Assembly (NCBI GenBank): GCA_008501635.1
Contig: QQUJ01000010.1
Location: 434,001 to 498,000, forward strand
Reading direction: 5' to 3'
DNA length: 64,000 nucleotides
From: Pseudomonadota bacterium
GTDB lineage: Bacteria; Pseudomonadota; Gammaproteobacteria; QQUJ01
This document shows positions 54,703-64,000 of the stretch, piece by piece; within the stretch, counting starts at the first letter, position 1; each line of letters opens with the position of its first letter. The position numbers were made by a program, and so were the translations under genes. The notes beneath the pieces were generated by a model that saw only the letters and a list, made by a program, of their open reading frames with translations, was not told the origin of the DNA and did no database searches.

Positions 54703-55932
54703 GTGACGCTATTCGACGTAATCGCTGTGCTGCTGACGCTCTCGGCGCTGTTCAGTTACATCAATCATTGCTATATCCGTCTGCCCGCCTCGATCGGGGT
54801 GATGCTGCTCGCGCTGCTGCTGTCACTCGGCCTGGTACTGGCCGGTCATTTCGGGTTGCCGCTGGATACCCATGCGGCGCGCTTGTTGAGCAGCATCGAT
54901 TTCAATCAGGCCTTGCTCCATGGCATGTTGAGTTTTCTGCTCTTTGCCGGGGCGCTGCACGTCAATCTCAACGATCTTGCCAGTCAGAAATGGGTCATCA
55001 CCCTGTTGGCCACCATCGGTCTTCTGGTGTCGACCTTTCTGGTCGGCACCCTGGCGTGGGTGCTCTTCGACGCCCTGGGGCTGACGCTGCCTCTCCTCTA
55101 CTGCCTGCTGTTCGGCGCGCTGATTTCACCCACCGATCCGATCGCCGTGCTCGGCATCCTGAAAAAAGCGGGGGTGAGCAAGAGCCTTGAAACCAAGATT
55201 ACCGGTGAGTCGCTCTTCAATGACGGAGTGGCGGTGGTGGTCTTTCTGGTGTTATTGGGCATCGTGCAGGGTGGAGACGAGATCGGGCCGACAGACGTGC
55301 TGCGCCTCTTTTTTCAGGAGGCGGTCGGCGGCGCGCTTTTGGGACTGGTGCTCGGCTGGCTGGTCTATCATCTGTTTGCCCGCGTCGATCAATACCAGGT
55401 GGAGGTTCTGCTCACCCTGTCTCTCGTTACCGGGGGCTATGCGTTGGCGAGTGCGCTGCACCTCTCGGGGCCCATTGCCATCGTCGTCGCGGGCCTGCTG
55501 ATCGGCAATCAGGGACGGCGGTTCGCCATGTCGGCCACCACCGTGCAGCATCTCGATACCTTTTGGGAGCTGGTGGATGAGGTGCTCAACGCGGTGCTGT
55601 TTCTGCTGATCGGACTTGAACTCCTGGTGCTCACCTTCACCGGCGATTACCTGATCGCCGGCCTGGTGATGATTCCCCTGGTGCTCGCGGCGCGTCTGAT
55701 CAGTGTGGCACTGCCGGTGATGCTGTTACGGCGAGTGCGGGCCTTCAGTCCGGGAGTGATACGGCTACTCACCTGGGGCGGGCTGCGCGGGGGTATCTCG
55801 GTGGCCTTGGCACTCTCACTACCGGCGGGCGAACCCCGCCAGCAGATTCTGGCGGTTACTTATGTGGTGGTGGTCTTCTCCATCGTCGTGCAGGGGTTGA
55901 CCATCGGGCGCCTGGTGAAGCGAAGTAGTTGA
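54703..55932 (+). CDS. CPA1 family Na+/H+ antiporter
   Basis: 409 residues from a GTG at 54703 with a GGGGGGAGGGGG run upstream. About twelve helices. CPA1 ion-site motifs: FGALISPTDPIAVLGILKKA and GESLFNDGVAVVVFL (acidic residues in TM5), and the conserved WGGLRGGISVALALSLP with its Arg. It exchanges cytoplasmic Na+ or K+ for protons. It is short, without the long cytoplasmic tail of NhaP2-type proteins. Confidence 0.93.
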   Translation: MTLFDVIAVLLTLSALFSYINHCYIRLPASIGVMLLALLLSLGLVLAGHFGLPLDTHAARLLSSIDFNQALLHGMLSFLLFAGALHVNLNDLASQKWVITLLATIGLLVSTFLVGTLAWVLFDALGLTLPLLYCLLFGALISPTDPIAVLGILKKAGVSKSLETKITGESLFNDGVAVVVFLVLLGIVQGGDEIGPTDVLRLFFQEAVGGALLGLVLGWLVYHLFARVDQYQVEVLLTLSLVTGGYALASALHLSGPIAIVVAGLLIGNQGRRFAMSATTVQHLDTFWELVDEVLNAVLFLLIGLELLVLTFTGDYLIAGLVMIPLVLAARLISVALPVMLLRRVRAFSPGVIRLLTWGGLRGGISVALALSLPAGEPRQQILAVTYVVVVFSIVVQGLTIGRLVKRSS

Positions 55933-55950
55933 GCAGCTTACTCAACAAAT

Positions 55951-55970
55951 GATAATGATAATAATTCCTA
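55951..55970. promoter_or_regulatory. Fur box upstream of iron uptake genes
   Basis: GATAATGATAATAATTCCT (from 55951) matches the 19-bp Fur consensus GATAATGATAATCATTATC at fifteen positions, including the first twelve. It is about 75 bp before the start of the iron-binding protein gene, which supports iron repression. Confidence 0.75.
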
Positions 55971-56044
55971 TTTACAAATAGTTTCAGGAACGTTATGCTC
56001 CTCACCACTGAAGCTCGTGCTGTCATGTGAAGGAGATCGTTCCC

Positions 56045-57067
56045 ATGGGAACCCGCTTAGTTGGTCTTATTCTTGTTGCCGTCGCCCTGGCTGGCACCGT
56101 GGTCGTGCAGGCGGCTGAGGTCAACGTCTATTCGGCGCGCAAAGAGGCGCTCATCAAGCCGTTGCTCGACAGGTTCACCGAGCGGACCGGCGTGACGGTC
56201 AATCTGGTGACGGGCAACGCCGATGCCCTGCTCAAGCGCCTGGAGACCGAAGGCCGCAACAGCCCGGCCGATGTGCTGTTGACCGTGGACGCAGGCCGTC
56301 TGCACCGTGCCCGGGAGGCGGGTGTGCTGCAGGCCGTGAAAAGCGCCGAGTTGGAACGGTCGATTCCAGCGGCCTATCGCGATCCGAACGGCTACTGGTT
56401 TGGCTTATCGCTGCGCGCCCGCACCATCCTCTATGCAAAAGACAGGGTCGACCCCGCGGAACTCAAGAGTTACGAAGATCTCAGTGACCCGCGCTGGAAG
56501 AACCGCATCTGCATCCGCTCCTCCGACAACATCTACAACCAGTCGCTGGTAGCGGCGTTGATCGATATCCACGGTGAAGCCAAGGCGGAGCAGTGGGCTC
56601 GGGGGCTGGTGGCCAATATGGCCCGGCCACCCAAGGGGGGCGACCGCGATCAGATCAAGGCCGCGGCGGCAGGACAGTGCGATATCGCCATCGCCAACAC
56701 CTACTATCTTGCCGGCATGCTGCGGGACGAGAAAGATGCTGATCAACGGAGAGCCGCGCAGAAAATGGGTGTCTTCTGGCCCAATCAGGCGGGCCGGGGT
56801 GTGCACGTCAATGTCAGTGGCGCCGGAATTACCGCTGCCGCGAAGAATCGCGATCAAGCCGTCAAACTGCTGGAGTTTCTCGCCAATGAGGATTCCCAGG
56901 CCTGGTATGCCCAGGTCAACAACGAGTACCCGGTGCGCCCGGGAATAGCAGTTAGCGAACTCCTTGCCTCCTGGGGCAGTTTCAAAGCCGATGATCTCAA
57001 TCTCGCCGTGCTGGGCAAAAACAACGCCGCAGCGTTGCGCCTCATGGATCGTGCCGGCTGGAAATGA
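56045..57067 (+). CDS. Fe(3+) ABC transporter substrate-binding protein (FbpA/FutA-like)
   Basis: 340 residues from the ATG at 56045, ten bases after AAGGAG. Signal peptide ends near VVQAAEV. Class III-like ferric-binding signatures: EVNVYSARKEALIKPLL, ADVLLTVDAGRLHRA and the paired tyrosines in ANTYYLAGM that bind Fe(III). The Fur box upstream supports an iron role. A permease gene follows; the ATPase gene is not in the window. Confidence 0.93.
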   Translation: MGTRLVGLILVAVALAGTVVVQAAEVNVYSARKEALIKPLLDRFTERTGVTVNLVTGNADALLKRLETEGRNSPADVLLTVDAGRLHRAREAGVLQAVKSAELERSIPAAYRDPNGYWFGLSLRARTILYAKDRVDPAELKSYEDLSDPRWKNRICIRSSDNIYNQSLVAALIDIHGEAKAEQWARGLVANMARPPKGGDRDQIKAAAAGQCDIAIANTYYLAGMLRDEKDADQRRAAQKMGVFWPNQAGRGVHVNVSGAGITAAAKNRDQAVKLLEFLANEDSQAWYAQVNNEYPVRPGIAVSELLASWGSFKADDLNLAVLGKNNAAALRLMDRAGWK

Positions 57068-57146
57068 GGTCGGCTGCCGGAAGCGTTTTCTCGTCAAGCT
57101 TCCGCTTTGACGGGGGTGGCGGTCGCCGCCTCCGTCTTTTCCCGGC

Positions 57147-58835
57147 ATGAATCGTATCGCCCTATCCGATCTTCACGGCGCATCGCGCAGCGCAGGTGCG
57201 CCGTATCTTCGCGACGGCTGGACACTGGCCACTGTCGCCATCGCTGCCGTGCTGGCATTGCCCATCGCGACGATCATCGCTTTTCTCTTTGTTCCGGCCG
57301 GCGATGTGTGGGATCACCTGCTGCATACCGTGCTTCAGGACTACGTCGTCAACTCCGTGGCGCTGATGCTGGGAGTGGCAATCGGTACCGGCGTCATTGG
57401 CGTCACCGGCGCCTGGCTGGTGACGATGTGCCGGTTCCCGGGCCGCCACGTTTTTGAGTGGGCGTTGCTCCTGCCATTGGCGATGCCCGCCTACATCATT
57501 GCCTACACCTATACCGGACTGTTCGATTTTGCCGGCCCGGTGCAGCAGACACTGCGTGTTTGGACGGGTTGGGGCTACGGCGACTACTGGTTTCCGGAGA
57601 TCCGTACCCTCGGCGGTGCGATGGCGATGCTGACGCTGGTGCTCTATCCCTACGTCTATCTGCTGGCGCGCGCCGCCTTTCTCGAGCAGTCGGTACACGC
57701 GCTGGATGCGGCGCGCATGCTGGGCTGCGGACCCTGGCGCAGCTTTTTTCTGGTCGCGCTGCCGGCAGCGCGACCGGCGGTGATCGCCGGAATGACCCTG
57801 GCGCAGATGGAGACTCTGGCCGACTACGGCACGGTCCAGTATTTCGGTGTCAGCACGTTCACCACCGGTATCTTTCGTACCTGGTTTGGTCTCGGCAACA
57901 GCGCCGCAGCGGCACAGCTCTCGGCCCTGCTGATGTTCTTCGTCTTTGCGCTTATTCTGCTCGAACTGTGGGCGCGCCGTCGCCAGCGCTACCACCATAC
58001 CGGCAGTCGCTCCCATCCACTGCCGAGGTATCACCTGGCGCCGGGGCGCGCGGCGCTGGCATTCGCGGCCTGTGCATTGCCGCTCGGACTTGGTTTCGTG
58101 CTGCCGTTCGGCCAGCTTCTGGTATGGACAATCAGAACGGCTGAGACCACCGTTGATCAGCAGTTCGTGGGGCTGGTGATCAACACGGTCTTGCTGGCCG
58201 CAACCGCTGCATTACTCGCCTTGGCAATCGCCCTGGTGATGGCCTACGGCAAGCGTTTGCGGGGCGGATTGGCGATTGCCAGCGCGGTGCGCCTGGCGGG
58301 CATGGGCTACGCCATTCCCGGCACGGTGATCGCGGTCGGTGTCCTGCTGCCCTTTGGATGGTTCGACAATACGCTCGACGGCTGGCTCCGCGCGCAGTTC
58401 GGGTTCTCCAGCGGGCTGCTGTTGAGCGGAACGCTGTTTGCGCTGCTCTTTGCCTACGTGGTGCGCTTCCTGTCCGTAGCGCTGCAGACGGTGGATTCCG
58501 GACTGGGCAAGGTGCGCCGCACCATGGACGAGACGGCGCGCACGCTGGGTTATCGCCCCGGCGAGGTGCTGCGCTTCGTGCACATGCCGATGATCCGCGG
58601 CAGTCTGCTCACGGCGGTGTTGCTGGTTTTCGTCGATGTCATGAAGGAGTTGCCTGCGACGCTGATTCTGCGTCCGTTCAATTTCAATACCCTGGCGGTG
58701 CGTGCCTTCGAGCTGGCCTCGGATGAGCGGTTGATGGAGTCATCCTCCGCGGCAGTGGCCATCGTGGCGGCCGGCATCGTACCCGTTATTCTGTTGAGTC
58801 ATTCCATCGCCCGTTCGCGAAAACACGCTAGCTGA
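57147..58835 (+). CDS. Iron ABC transporter permease (FbpB-like)
   Basis: 562 residues with two fused permease halves and about twelve helices. Each half has an EAA-like loop: LDAARMLGCGPWRSFFLVAL in the first and MDETARTLGYRPGEVLRFVH in the second. This is the FbpB/SfuB architecture for Fe(3+). The ATP-binding subunit expected next is missing; the glycine riboswitch and gcvT come instead. Confidence 0.93.
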   Translation: MNRIALSDLHGASRSAGAPYLRDGWTLATVAIAAVLALPIATIIAFLFVPAGDVWDHLLHTVLQDYVVNSVALMLGVAIGTGVIGVTGAWLVTMCRFPGRHVFEWALLLPLAMPAYIIAYTYTGLFDFAGPVQQTLRVWTGWGYGDYWFPEIRTLGGAMAMLTLVLYPYVYLLARAAFLEQSVHALDAARMLGCGPWRSFFLVALPAARPAVIAGMTLAQMETLADYGTVQYFGVSTFTTGIFRTWFGLGNSAAAAQLSALLMFFVFALILLELWARRRQRYHHTGSRSHPLPRYHLAPGRAALAFAACALPLGLGFVLPFGQLLVWTIRTAETTVDQQFVGLVINTVLLAATAALLALAIALVMAYGKRLRGGLAIASAVRLAGMGYAIPGTVIAVGVLLPFGWFDNTLDGWLRAQFGFSSGLLLSGTLFALLFAYVVRFLSVALQTVDSGLGKVRRTMDETARTLGYRPGEVLRFVHMPMIRGSLLTAVLLVFVDVMKELPATLILRPFNFNTLAVRAFELASDERLMESSSAAVAIVAAGIVPVILLSHSIARSRKHAS

Positions 58836-58909
58836 GCAAGTGGTCGCGGGCGATGATTGTGCTATAGTCCTGCCCTCAACCGGGGAGCTCAAAACAGCTC
58901 CTCGACCCT

Positions 58910-59095
58910 TGCGGGAGAGGGCCGGTCTCTGCACCGGCCGCCGAAGGCGCAACACGCCCGGAAACGCTCAGGCAAAAGGACCGTAAAGGCTCAGGTTGAC
59001 TCTGGAGAGTGGCCGTCCCAAGGGCGACCCACCGACGGGGCTGGAAGCGATCGATGATCGGTTTCCTGAATCTCTCAGGTTTCTAGGACAGAGGG
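58910..59095 (+). promoter_or_regulatory. Glycine riboswitch (tandem aptamers)
   Basis: Two adjacent aptamers precede gcvT. The first has GCGGGAGAGG, CCGCCGAAGGCGCAA and CGCTCAGGCAAAAGGACCG. The second starts at about 59000 with CTCTGGAGAG, has a variant core CACCGACGGGGCTGGAAG, and ends CTCTCAGG...GGACAGAGGGG. A small hairpin (GGAGCT/AGCTCC, 58883-58900) and a TATAGT -10 (58862-58867) lie upstream. Glycine binding should turn on the gcv genes by preventing the terminator at 59093. Confidence 0.9.
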
Positions 59096-59134
59096 GCGGC
59101 GGTCTGCGGGGCAGGCCGCCGCCCTTTTGTTTTT
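59093..59134 (+). terminator. Expression-platform terminator of the glycine riboswitch
   Basis: GGGCGGCGG (59093-59101) and CCGCCGCCC (59115-59123) form a perfect 9-bp stem followed by TTTTGTTTTTT. The 5' arm overlaps the closing GAGGGG of aptamer 2, which lets glycine binding compete with termination. Confidence 0.88.
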
Positions 59135-59184
59135 TCCGATACCCGCTAGGGTTATCGAATAACTGATTTGAAGAGAGCTTCACG

Positions 59185-60288
59185 ATGGGCAACCATACGC
59201 CGCTTTATCCCAATCATCTTGCAGCGGGCGGCAAGATCGTCGATTTCGCCGGTTGGGAGATGCCACTGCACTACGGGTCGCAGTTGGAGGAGCATCACCA
59301 GGTGCGTCGTGCAGCGGGCATGTTCGACGTCTCCCATATGACGGTGATCGATCTCAGCGGGGCGCGCACCCAGGCGTTCCTGCAGTACCTGCTGGCCAAC
59401 GATGTGGCCAAGCTCAAAGATTCCGGTAAGGCGATCTACAGCTGCATGCTGCTCGAGTCGGGCGGCGTGATCGACGATCTGATCGTTTATTACTTTGATC
59501 CCGAAACCTACCGCATGGTCGTCAACGCCGCCACGCGCGACAAGGATCTGGCGTGGATCACTCGCCATGCCGCCGCGTTTGGCGTTACGGTGCAAGAACG
59601 CGATGACCTGGCGATGATCGCCGTGCAGGGTCCCCAGGCGCGCGATAAGGTGGGTCAGGTGATCGCCGCGGGGTTGCGCGATCCGATCGCCGCCCTGAAA
59701 CCCTTCTTCGCCGAGGGCTCCGGAGATTGGCTGGTGGCGCGCACCGGCTACACGGGTGAAGATGGCTACGAGGTGATGGTGCCGGCGGCGGAGGCCGGCG
59801 GGTTTTGGGAATCGCTACGCCAAGCGGGCGTTGCGCCCTGCGGCCTGGGTGCACGCGATACCCTGCGCCTCGAAGCAGGTATGAACCTCTACGGCACCGA
59901 TATGGATGAGAGCGTCAGCCCGTTGGAGTCGGGCCTGGGCTGGACCGTGGCCTGGGAGCCGACGAACCGTGATTTCATCGGTCGCCAGGCATTGGCACAG
60001 CAGAAAACGGCCGGTGGCCTGCGCCGGTTGGTCGGCCTGCTGCTGGAAGATCGCGGCGTGTTGCGCAATCACCTCAAGGTGCGGTTGGCGGACGGCAGCG
60101 CGGGCGAAATCACCAGCGGCGGCTTCTCGCCCAGCCTGGGGCGCGCCATCGCGCTGGCCCGTGTGCCGGCCACGATCGGTAGCGAATGCGAGGTCGAGGT
60201 GCGTGGCAAATGGTTGCGGGCACGGGTGGTAAAAGCGCCTTTCGTGCGCGGTGGCCAATCCTGCATCGACGGCCTGATGGTCACCTGA
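59185..60288 (+). CDS. gcvT: Glycine cleavage system T protein (aminomethyltransferase)
   Basis: 367 residues. Motifs: HTPLYPNHLAAGGKIVDFAG, FDVSHMTVIDLSG, RTGYTGEDGYEVMVPA and LGARDTLRLEAGMNLYGTDM. It transfers the methylene group from lipoyl-GcvH to tetrahydrofolate. First gene after the glycine riboswitch, 50 bp past the terminator. Confidence 0.97.
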   Translation: MGNHTPLYPNHLAAGGKIVDFAGWEMPLHYGSQLEEHHQVRRAAGMFDVSHMTVIDLSGARTQAFLQYLLANDVAKLKDSGKAIYSCMLLESGGVIDDLIVYYFDPETYRMVVNAATRDKDLAWITRHAAAFGVTVQERDDLAMIAVQGPQARDKVGQVIAAGLRDPIAALKPFFAEGSGDWLVARTGYTGEDGYEVMVPAAEAGGFWESLRQAGVAPCGLGARDTLRLEAGMNLYGTDMDESVSPLESGLGWTVAWEPTNRDFIGRQALAQQKTAGGLRRLVGLLLEDRGVLRNHLKVRLADGSAGEITSGGFSPSLGRAIALARVPATIGSECEVEVRGKWLRARVVKAPFVRGGQSCIDGLMVT

Positions 60289-60364
60289 ACCGCGACTCGA
60301 GGTTCCAACAGTTCGCTTAATCCGGCGGTGCTTACCGCCACCATAACGAAAGGGGAAACCTTCC

Positions 60365-60757
60365 ATGAGTAATGTGCCAGCCGAGTTGAAGTACGCCAAG
60401 AGCCACGAATGGGTGCGTGACAATGGCGATGGAACCGTCACGGTGGGAATCAGCGATCACGCTCAGGAACAGCTCGGCGATCTGGTCTTCGTCGAGCTGC
60501 CGGAGATCGGTCGTGCGGTGAAGGCAGGCGAGGAGTGTGTGGTGATCGAGTCGGTCAAGGCCGCGGCGGATGTCTACAGCCCGCTGGCGGGCGAGGTGTG
60601 CGAGGTCAACGCCAATCTGGAGGGTGCCCCCGAACTGATCAATGGTGACGCGTATGGCGACGGCTGGATCTTTCGACTCACCGGAGTGGCCGCGGGTGAT
60701 CTGGCCGGGCTGATGGATGCCGATGCGTATAGCGCTCAACTGGCCGCTGAAGAGTAA
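60365..60757 (+). CDS. gcvH: Glycine cleavage system H protein
   Basis: 130 residues. The lipoyl-lysine site is in [20 protein letters not shown]. It shuttles the aminomethyl group between P, T and L proteins. GAAAGGGGAAAC precedes the ATG. gcvPA follows after 23 bp. Confidence 0.97.
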   Translation: MSNVPAELKYAKSHEWVRDNGDGTVTVGISDHAQEQLGDLVFVELPEIGRAVKAGEECVVIESVKAAADVYSPLAGEVCEVNANLEGAPELINGDAYGDGWIFRLTGVAAGDLAGLMDADAYSAQLAAEE

Positions 60758-60780
60758 TCCGCTTTAGGTGCGACGAGACC

Positions 60781-62142
60781 ATGCCTTTCATCCCCCACAC
60801 TGAAGACGACATCCGGCAGATGCTGGCGACCATCGGGGTCGATGACATCGCCGCACTGTTCGACGAGATTCCCGCCAATCTGCGTTGCCCACCCATCGAT
60901 CGGGTGCCCCTGCGCCGCAGCGAATACGAAGTGGGCCGGTTGATGAGCGCGCGCGCTGCAAGTGACGGTCAACCACTCTGCTTCATCGGCGCCGGTGCCT
61001 ACGATCACCACATTCCGGCGGCGGTGTGGGAGATCGTTATCCGTGGCGAGTTTTACTCGGCCTACACACCCTACCAGGCGGAGGCGAGTCAGGGCACGCT
61101 GCAGCTGCTCTACGAGTACCAGTCGATGATGACGGCGCTCACCGCCATGGATGCCTCCAACGCCTCGCTCTACGACGGCGCCTCGGCATTGGCGGAGGCG
61201 GTGCTGATGGCGGTGCGGGCCAACCGTAAATCGAAATCGAAGCGCATTCTGATACCGGGTACGGTCCACCCCGCGTACCGCGCCACGGTACGGGCAATCG
61301 TGGGTGCCCAGGGCATCGAACTGGTGGAGTTGCCGTTCGACGGTGCGACGGGGCGGACCGACGCTGCGGCCCTCGCCGCGCATGCGGGCGAGGACATCGC
61401 CGCAGTGGTGGTACCGCAGCCCAACTTCTTCGGCGTGTTGGAGGATGTGCACGGCCTGACGGGCTGGGCGCACGAACAGGGCGCCCTGGTCATCGCAGTG
61501 GTCAATCCCGTCTCCCTTGCGCTGCTGGCGCCGCCCGGGGAGTGGCAAGGCGGTGGCGCCGATATCGTCTGTGGCGAGGGACAGCCGCTGGGTATCCCGC
61601 TGGCTGGCGGCGGGCCCTACTTCGGGTTTCTGTGCTGCAAGCAGGAGCTGGTTCGGCAGATGCCAGGGCGCATCATCGGGCGTACGGTGGATGTTACCGG
61701 TAAACCCGGCTATACGCTGACGCTGCAGGCGCGCGAACAGCACATCAGGCGCTCGAAGGCGACATCGAACATCTGTACCAATCAAGGGTTGATGGTGACG
61801 GCGGCCACCATCCATATGGCGCTGCTCGGCCCACAGGGCCTGGAGGGTGTCGCTGCCGCCTGCCACGACACGACCCGGCGCTTGGTCGAGCGCCTGGTAA
61901 CCATCCAGGGTGTCGAGCCGATCTTTTCCGGGGCCCGGTTCCATGAAGCCGCTTTGCGTCTGCCGAAACCGGCGGCTGGTGTTATCGAGGCGCTGGCGGA
62001 TGCAGGAATCGCGGGTGGCTACGATCTTTCCCGCGACTACCCCGAGCTGGGTGATGCGCTGCTGGTGTGCGCCACCGAGCTGCGCACCGAGCAGGATATC
62101 GAGCGCTTTGCACACGAGCTCACAGCGGTGTTGTCGGCATGA
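60781..62142 (+). CDS. gcvPA: Glycine dehydrogenase (decarboxylating) subunit 1
   Basis: 453 residues, the N-terminal half of two-subunit P protein. Motifs: [54 protein letters not shown] and [14 protein letters not shown]. Forms the P protein with GcvPB, whose gene follows after tpx. Confidence 0.96.
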   Translation: MPFIPHTEDDIRQMLATIGVDDIAALFDEIPANLRCPPIDRVPLRRSEYEVGRLMSARAASDGQPLCFIGAGAYDHHIPAAVWEIVIRGEFYSAYTPYQAEASQGTLQLLYEYQSMMTALTAMDASNASLYDGASALAEAVLMAVRANRKSKSKRILIPGTVHPAYRATVRAIVGAQGIELVELPFDGATGRTDAAALAAHAGEDIAAVVVPQPNFFGVLEDVHGLTGWAHEQGALVIAVVNPVSLALLAPPGEWQGGGADIVCGEGQPLGIPLAGGGPYFGFLCCKQELVRQMPGRIIGRTVDVTGKPGYTLTLQAREQHIRRSKATSNICTNQGLMVTAATIHMALLGPQGLEGVAAACHDTTRRLVERLVTIQGVEPIFSGARFHEAALRLPKPAAGVIEALADAGIAGGYDLSRDYPELGDALLVCATELRTEQDIERFAHELTAVLSA

Positions 62143-62258
62143 GCGGGTGCTGTGTGGATCGGTGGCAACGACGCTGGATACCGGTAACCAAGCGATTGGT
62201 TTCACAGCGATCCCGAGGCTCGGAAGCTGCCTCCGGATCATTGGATGGGGTGTAAATC

Positions 62259-62762
62259 ATGGCCACAGTGACCCGCCGGGGAGTACCCGTCAACACCAAT
62301 GGCGAACTGCCGGCCGTCGGTACTACAGCGCCCGATTTTGTTCTGACGCGCGGCGATCTCAGCGACGTGTCGCTGGCTGATTTCGCCGGCAAAAAGAAGG
62401 TGCTCAGTATCGTGCCCAGCCTGGACACGCCGACGTGCATCGCCTCGACACACAGATTCAACGAGAAAGCGGCGGGTCTCGACAACGCCGTGGTGCTGGT
62501 GATCGCGGCTGATCTGCCCTTTGCCCAGACCCGCTTCTGCAGCGCCGAGGGAATCAATAACGTAGTGCCCCTGTCGCTGATGCGCTCGCGCAAATTTGCC
62601 AAGGATTATGGTGTGCTGATGGTCGATGGACCGCTGCAGGGCATCACGGCGCGTGCCGTGGTGGTGCTCGATGAGAACAATAAGATCGTCTACACCGAAT
62701 TGGTCCCTGAAATCACCCAGGAACCCGACTACGATGCAGTGCTGGCCGCTCTCGCTAATTGA
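62259..62762 (+). CDS. tpx: Thiol peroxidase Tpx
   Basis: 167 residues. Peroxidatic Cys in [15 protein letters not shown] and resolving Cys in QTRFCSAEG, the two conserved Cys of atypical 2-Cys Tpx. It reduces peroxides using thioredoxin. It lies between gcvPA and gcvPB; the 116-bp gap before it holds no gene or clear promoter, so it may be read with the gcv genes. Confidence 0.94.
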   Translation: MATVTRRGVPVNTNGELPAVGTTAPDFVLTRGDLSDVSLADFAGKKKVLSIVPSLDTPTCIASTHRFNEKAAGLDNAVVLVIAADLPFAQTRFCSAEGINNVVPLSLMRSRKFAKDYGVLMVDGPLQGITARAVVVLDENNKIVYTELVPEITQEPDYDAVLAALAN

Positions 62763-62776
62763 CGGAACAAGGACCT

Positions 62777-64000
62777 ATGCTGATCTACGAACAGTCGCAA
62801 CCCGGTCGGAGCAGTCCGGCGCATACACCCCAAGGTGATTTCGATCTCTCCGCCATTCCGGCGGAACTGCGACGCACGCAGCGCGCAGCGCTGCCCGAGG
62901 TCTCGGAGATGGATGCGGTCCGCCACTACACGCGGCTATCGCAGAAGAACTTCTCCATCGATACCCATTTCTATCCGCTGGGTTCGTGCACCATGAAGTA
63001 CAACCCCCGTGCCTCCAACAGCTTCGCCATGCTACCGGGATTTCTTGCGCGCCACCCGTTGGCGGCCGAGTCGTTGGGCCAGGGTTTGATGGCGTGCCTC
63101 CATGACCTGCAGGAGATACTCAAAGAGGTCACGGGCATGCGCGGCGTATCGCTCACCCCTGCGGCCGGTGCTCAGGGCGAATTTGCCGGTGTCGCGATGA
63201 TCCGCGCCTACCACCACTCGCGGGGCGACACCCGGCGTACCGAGATGCTGGTGCCCGACGCCGCCCACGGGACCAACCCGGCCACCGCCGTGATGTGCGG
63301 TTATACGGTGCGCGAGATCCCTACCGACACCGAGGGTGATGTGGATATCGAGGCGCTGAAGGCGGCGGTTGGACCGCAAACCGCGGGAATCATGCTCACC
63401 AATCCGTCGACCCTGGGCGTGTTCGAGCGGCGCATCGAGCAGATCGCCAAGATCGTCCACGGGGCGGGTGGCCTGTTGTACTACGACGGCGCCAACCTCA
63501 ACGCCATCCTCGGCAAGGTCCGCCCCGGCGATATGGGCTTCGATGTCATTCACCTGAATCTGCACAAGACCTTCTCCACGCCCCACGGCGGCGGTGGACC
63601 GGGCGCGGGCCCGGTGGGTGTGAGCGAGCGGCTGCTGCCGTATCTGCCGATCCCGATCGTCGCCAGAGAGGGTGATCGCTACCGCTGGTTGAGCAATGCG
63701 GACCGCCCGCAGAGCATTGGCCGCCTGTCGGCGTTCATGGGAAATGTGGGCGTGCAGATGCGCGCCTATATCTACGCCCTGCTGGTGGGTCGCGAGGGCA
63801 TGGAACGGGTGGCCGATTTCTCGACACTCAATGCCAACTACCTGATGGCGCGGTTGCGTGCGGCGGGATTTGATCTGGGCTTTCCGCGTCGCCGGGCGGC
63901 TCATGAGTTCATCGTCACCCTGAAAAGACCGGCCAAGGAGCTGGGCGCGACAGCCATGGATTTTGCCAAGCGCCTCCTCGACTACGGTCAGCATGCCCCG
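62777..64000 (+). CDS. gcvPB: Glycine dehydrogenase (decarboxylating) subunit 2 (3' end outside window)
   Basis: The ATG at 62777 opens a frame that stays open to the last base (408 codons, no stop). Typical GcvPB motifs: [49 protein letters not shown] and the PLP-lysine in [18 protein letters not shown]. It pairs with GcvPA to decarboxylate glycine. The start follows tpx by 14 bp. Confidence 0.96.
   Translation, partial: MLIYEQSQPGRSSPAHTPQGDFDLSAIPAELRRTQRAALPEVSEMDAVRHYTRLSQKNFSIDTHFYPLGSCTMKYNPRASNSFAMLPGFLARHPLAAESLGQGLMACLHDLQEILKEVTGMRGVSLTPAAGAQGEFAGVAMIRAYHHSRGDTRRTEMLVPDAAHGTNPATAVMCGYTVREIPTDTEGDVDIEALKAAVGPQTAGIMLTNPSTLGVFERRIEQIAKIVHGAGGLLYYDGANLNAILGKVRPGDMGFDVIHLNLHKTFSTPHGGGGPGAGPVGVSERLLPYLPIPIVAREGDRYRWLSNADRPQSIGRLSAFMGNVGVQMRAYIYALLVGREGMERVADFSTLNANYLMARLRAAGFDLGFPRRRAAHEFIVTLKRPAKELGATAMDFAKRLLDYGQHAP

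Overview
The window is GC-rich, densely coded DNA from a gammaproteobacterium. Gammaproteobacterial hallmarks are the zapA-6S RNA-fau block divergent from ygfB-pepP, crp beside a yhfA-like OsmC gene, an E. coli-type speD and a two-gene gcvP. A complete cd1 nitrite reductase biogenesis set, an unusual heme-copper-type enzyme and many c-type cytochromes point to a denitrifying respiratory lifestyle. Sulfur-oxidising Chromatiales-like relatives are a reasonable guess, but nothing in the window fixes the genus.

Layout. 1-4505: SCO protein, then a DNR/FNR-controlled operon with a cytochrome b/ferredoxin/MvhD fusion, a small anchored protein and a heme-copper oxidase subunit I homologue that lacks the helix VII His-His pair. 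4543-10284: small membrane protein, YHS protein, M16 peptidase, membrane-tethered receiver protein and a monohaem cytochrome c. 10624-22327: the nitrite reductase region (nirS, a NirT-like multihaem protein, cupredoxin, nirC, nirF, nirD, nirL, nirG, nirH, nirJ, nirN) closed by dnr. 22508-24618: hemerythrin, DUF2249 and an NnrS-like membrane protein. 24688-32189: djlA, rlmKL, ttcA, copD-like, rpe and gph. 32193-36873: trp genes behind a leader peptide carrying two Trp codons, with a GxxExxY mobile element inserted between trpE and trpG. 36965-41154: crp, OsmC, DUF885, speD and a thin ferredoxin. 41177-42690: candidate sRNA, rplM-rpsI, tRNA-Gln and a duplicated tRNA 3' end. 43091-45810: decayed higBA, porin, comEA-like and yqaA-like. 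45865-58835: giant FAD/Fe-S oxidoreductase, rpiA, EVE protein, fau/6S/zapA, ygfB, pepP, Na+/H+ antiporter and Fur-box iron uptake genes. 58910-64000: glycine riboswitch and gcvT-gcvH-gcvPA-tpx-gcvPB (cut by the window end).

How it works together. Four TTGAT-N4-ATCAA-type sites (798, 10624, 14461, 22314) lie before the heme-copper operon, nirS, the cupredoxin-nirC-nirF operon and dnr. The dnr product has the matching E-x-x-S-R recognition helix, so one NO/anoxia regulator probably controls all of them. NirS reduces nitrite to NO; NirF/D/L/G/H/J/N make or insert heme d1; the NirT-like protein and cupredoxin are candidate electron carriers; hemerythrin/DUF2249/NnrS-like proteins may handle NO stress.

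The most unusual parts are (i) the 861-4505 operon, (ii) a family of inverted-repeat elements built on the octamer ACGCAAAG, found at six places including three junctions of the nir operon, one copy of which carries the GxxExxY gene, and (iii) a free-standing small RNA candidate upstream of rplM.
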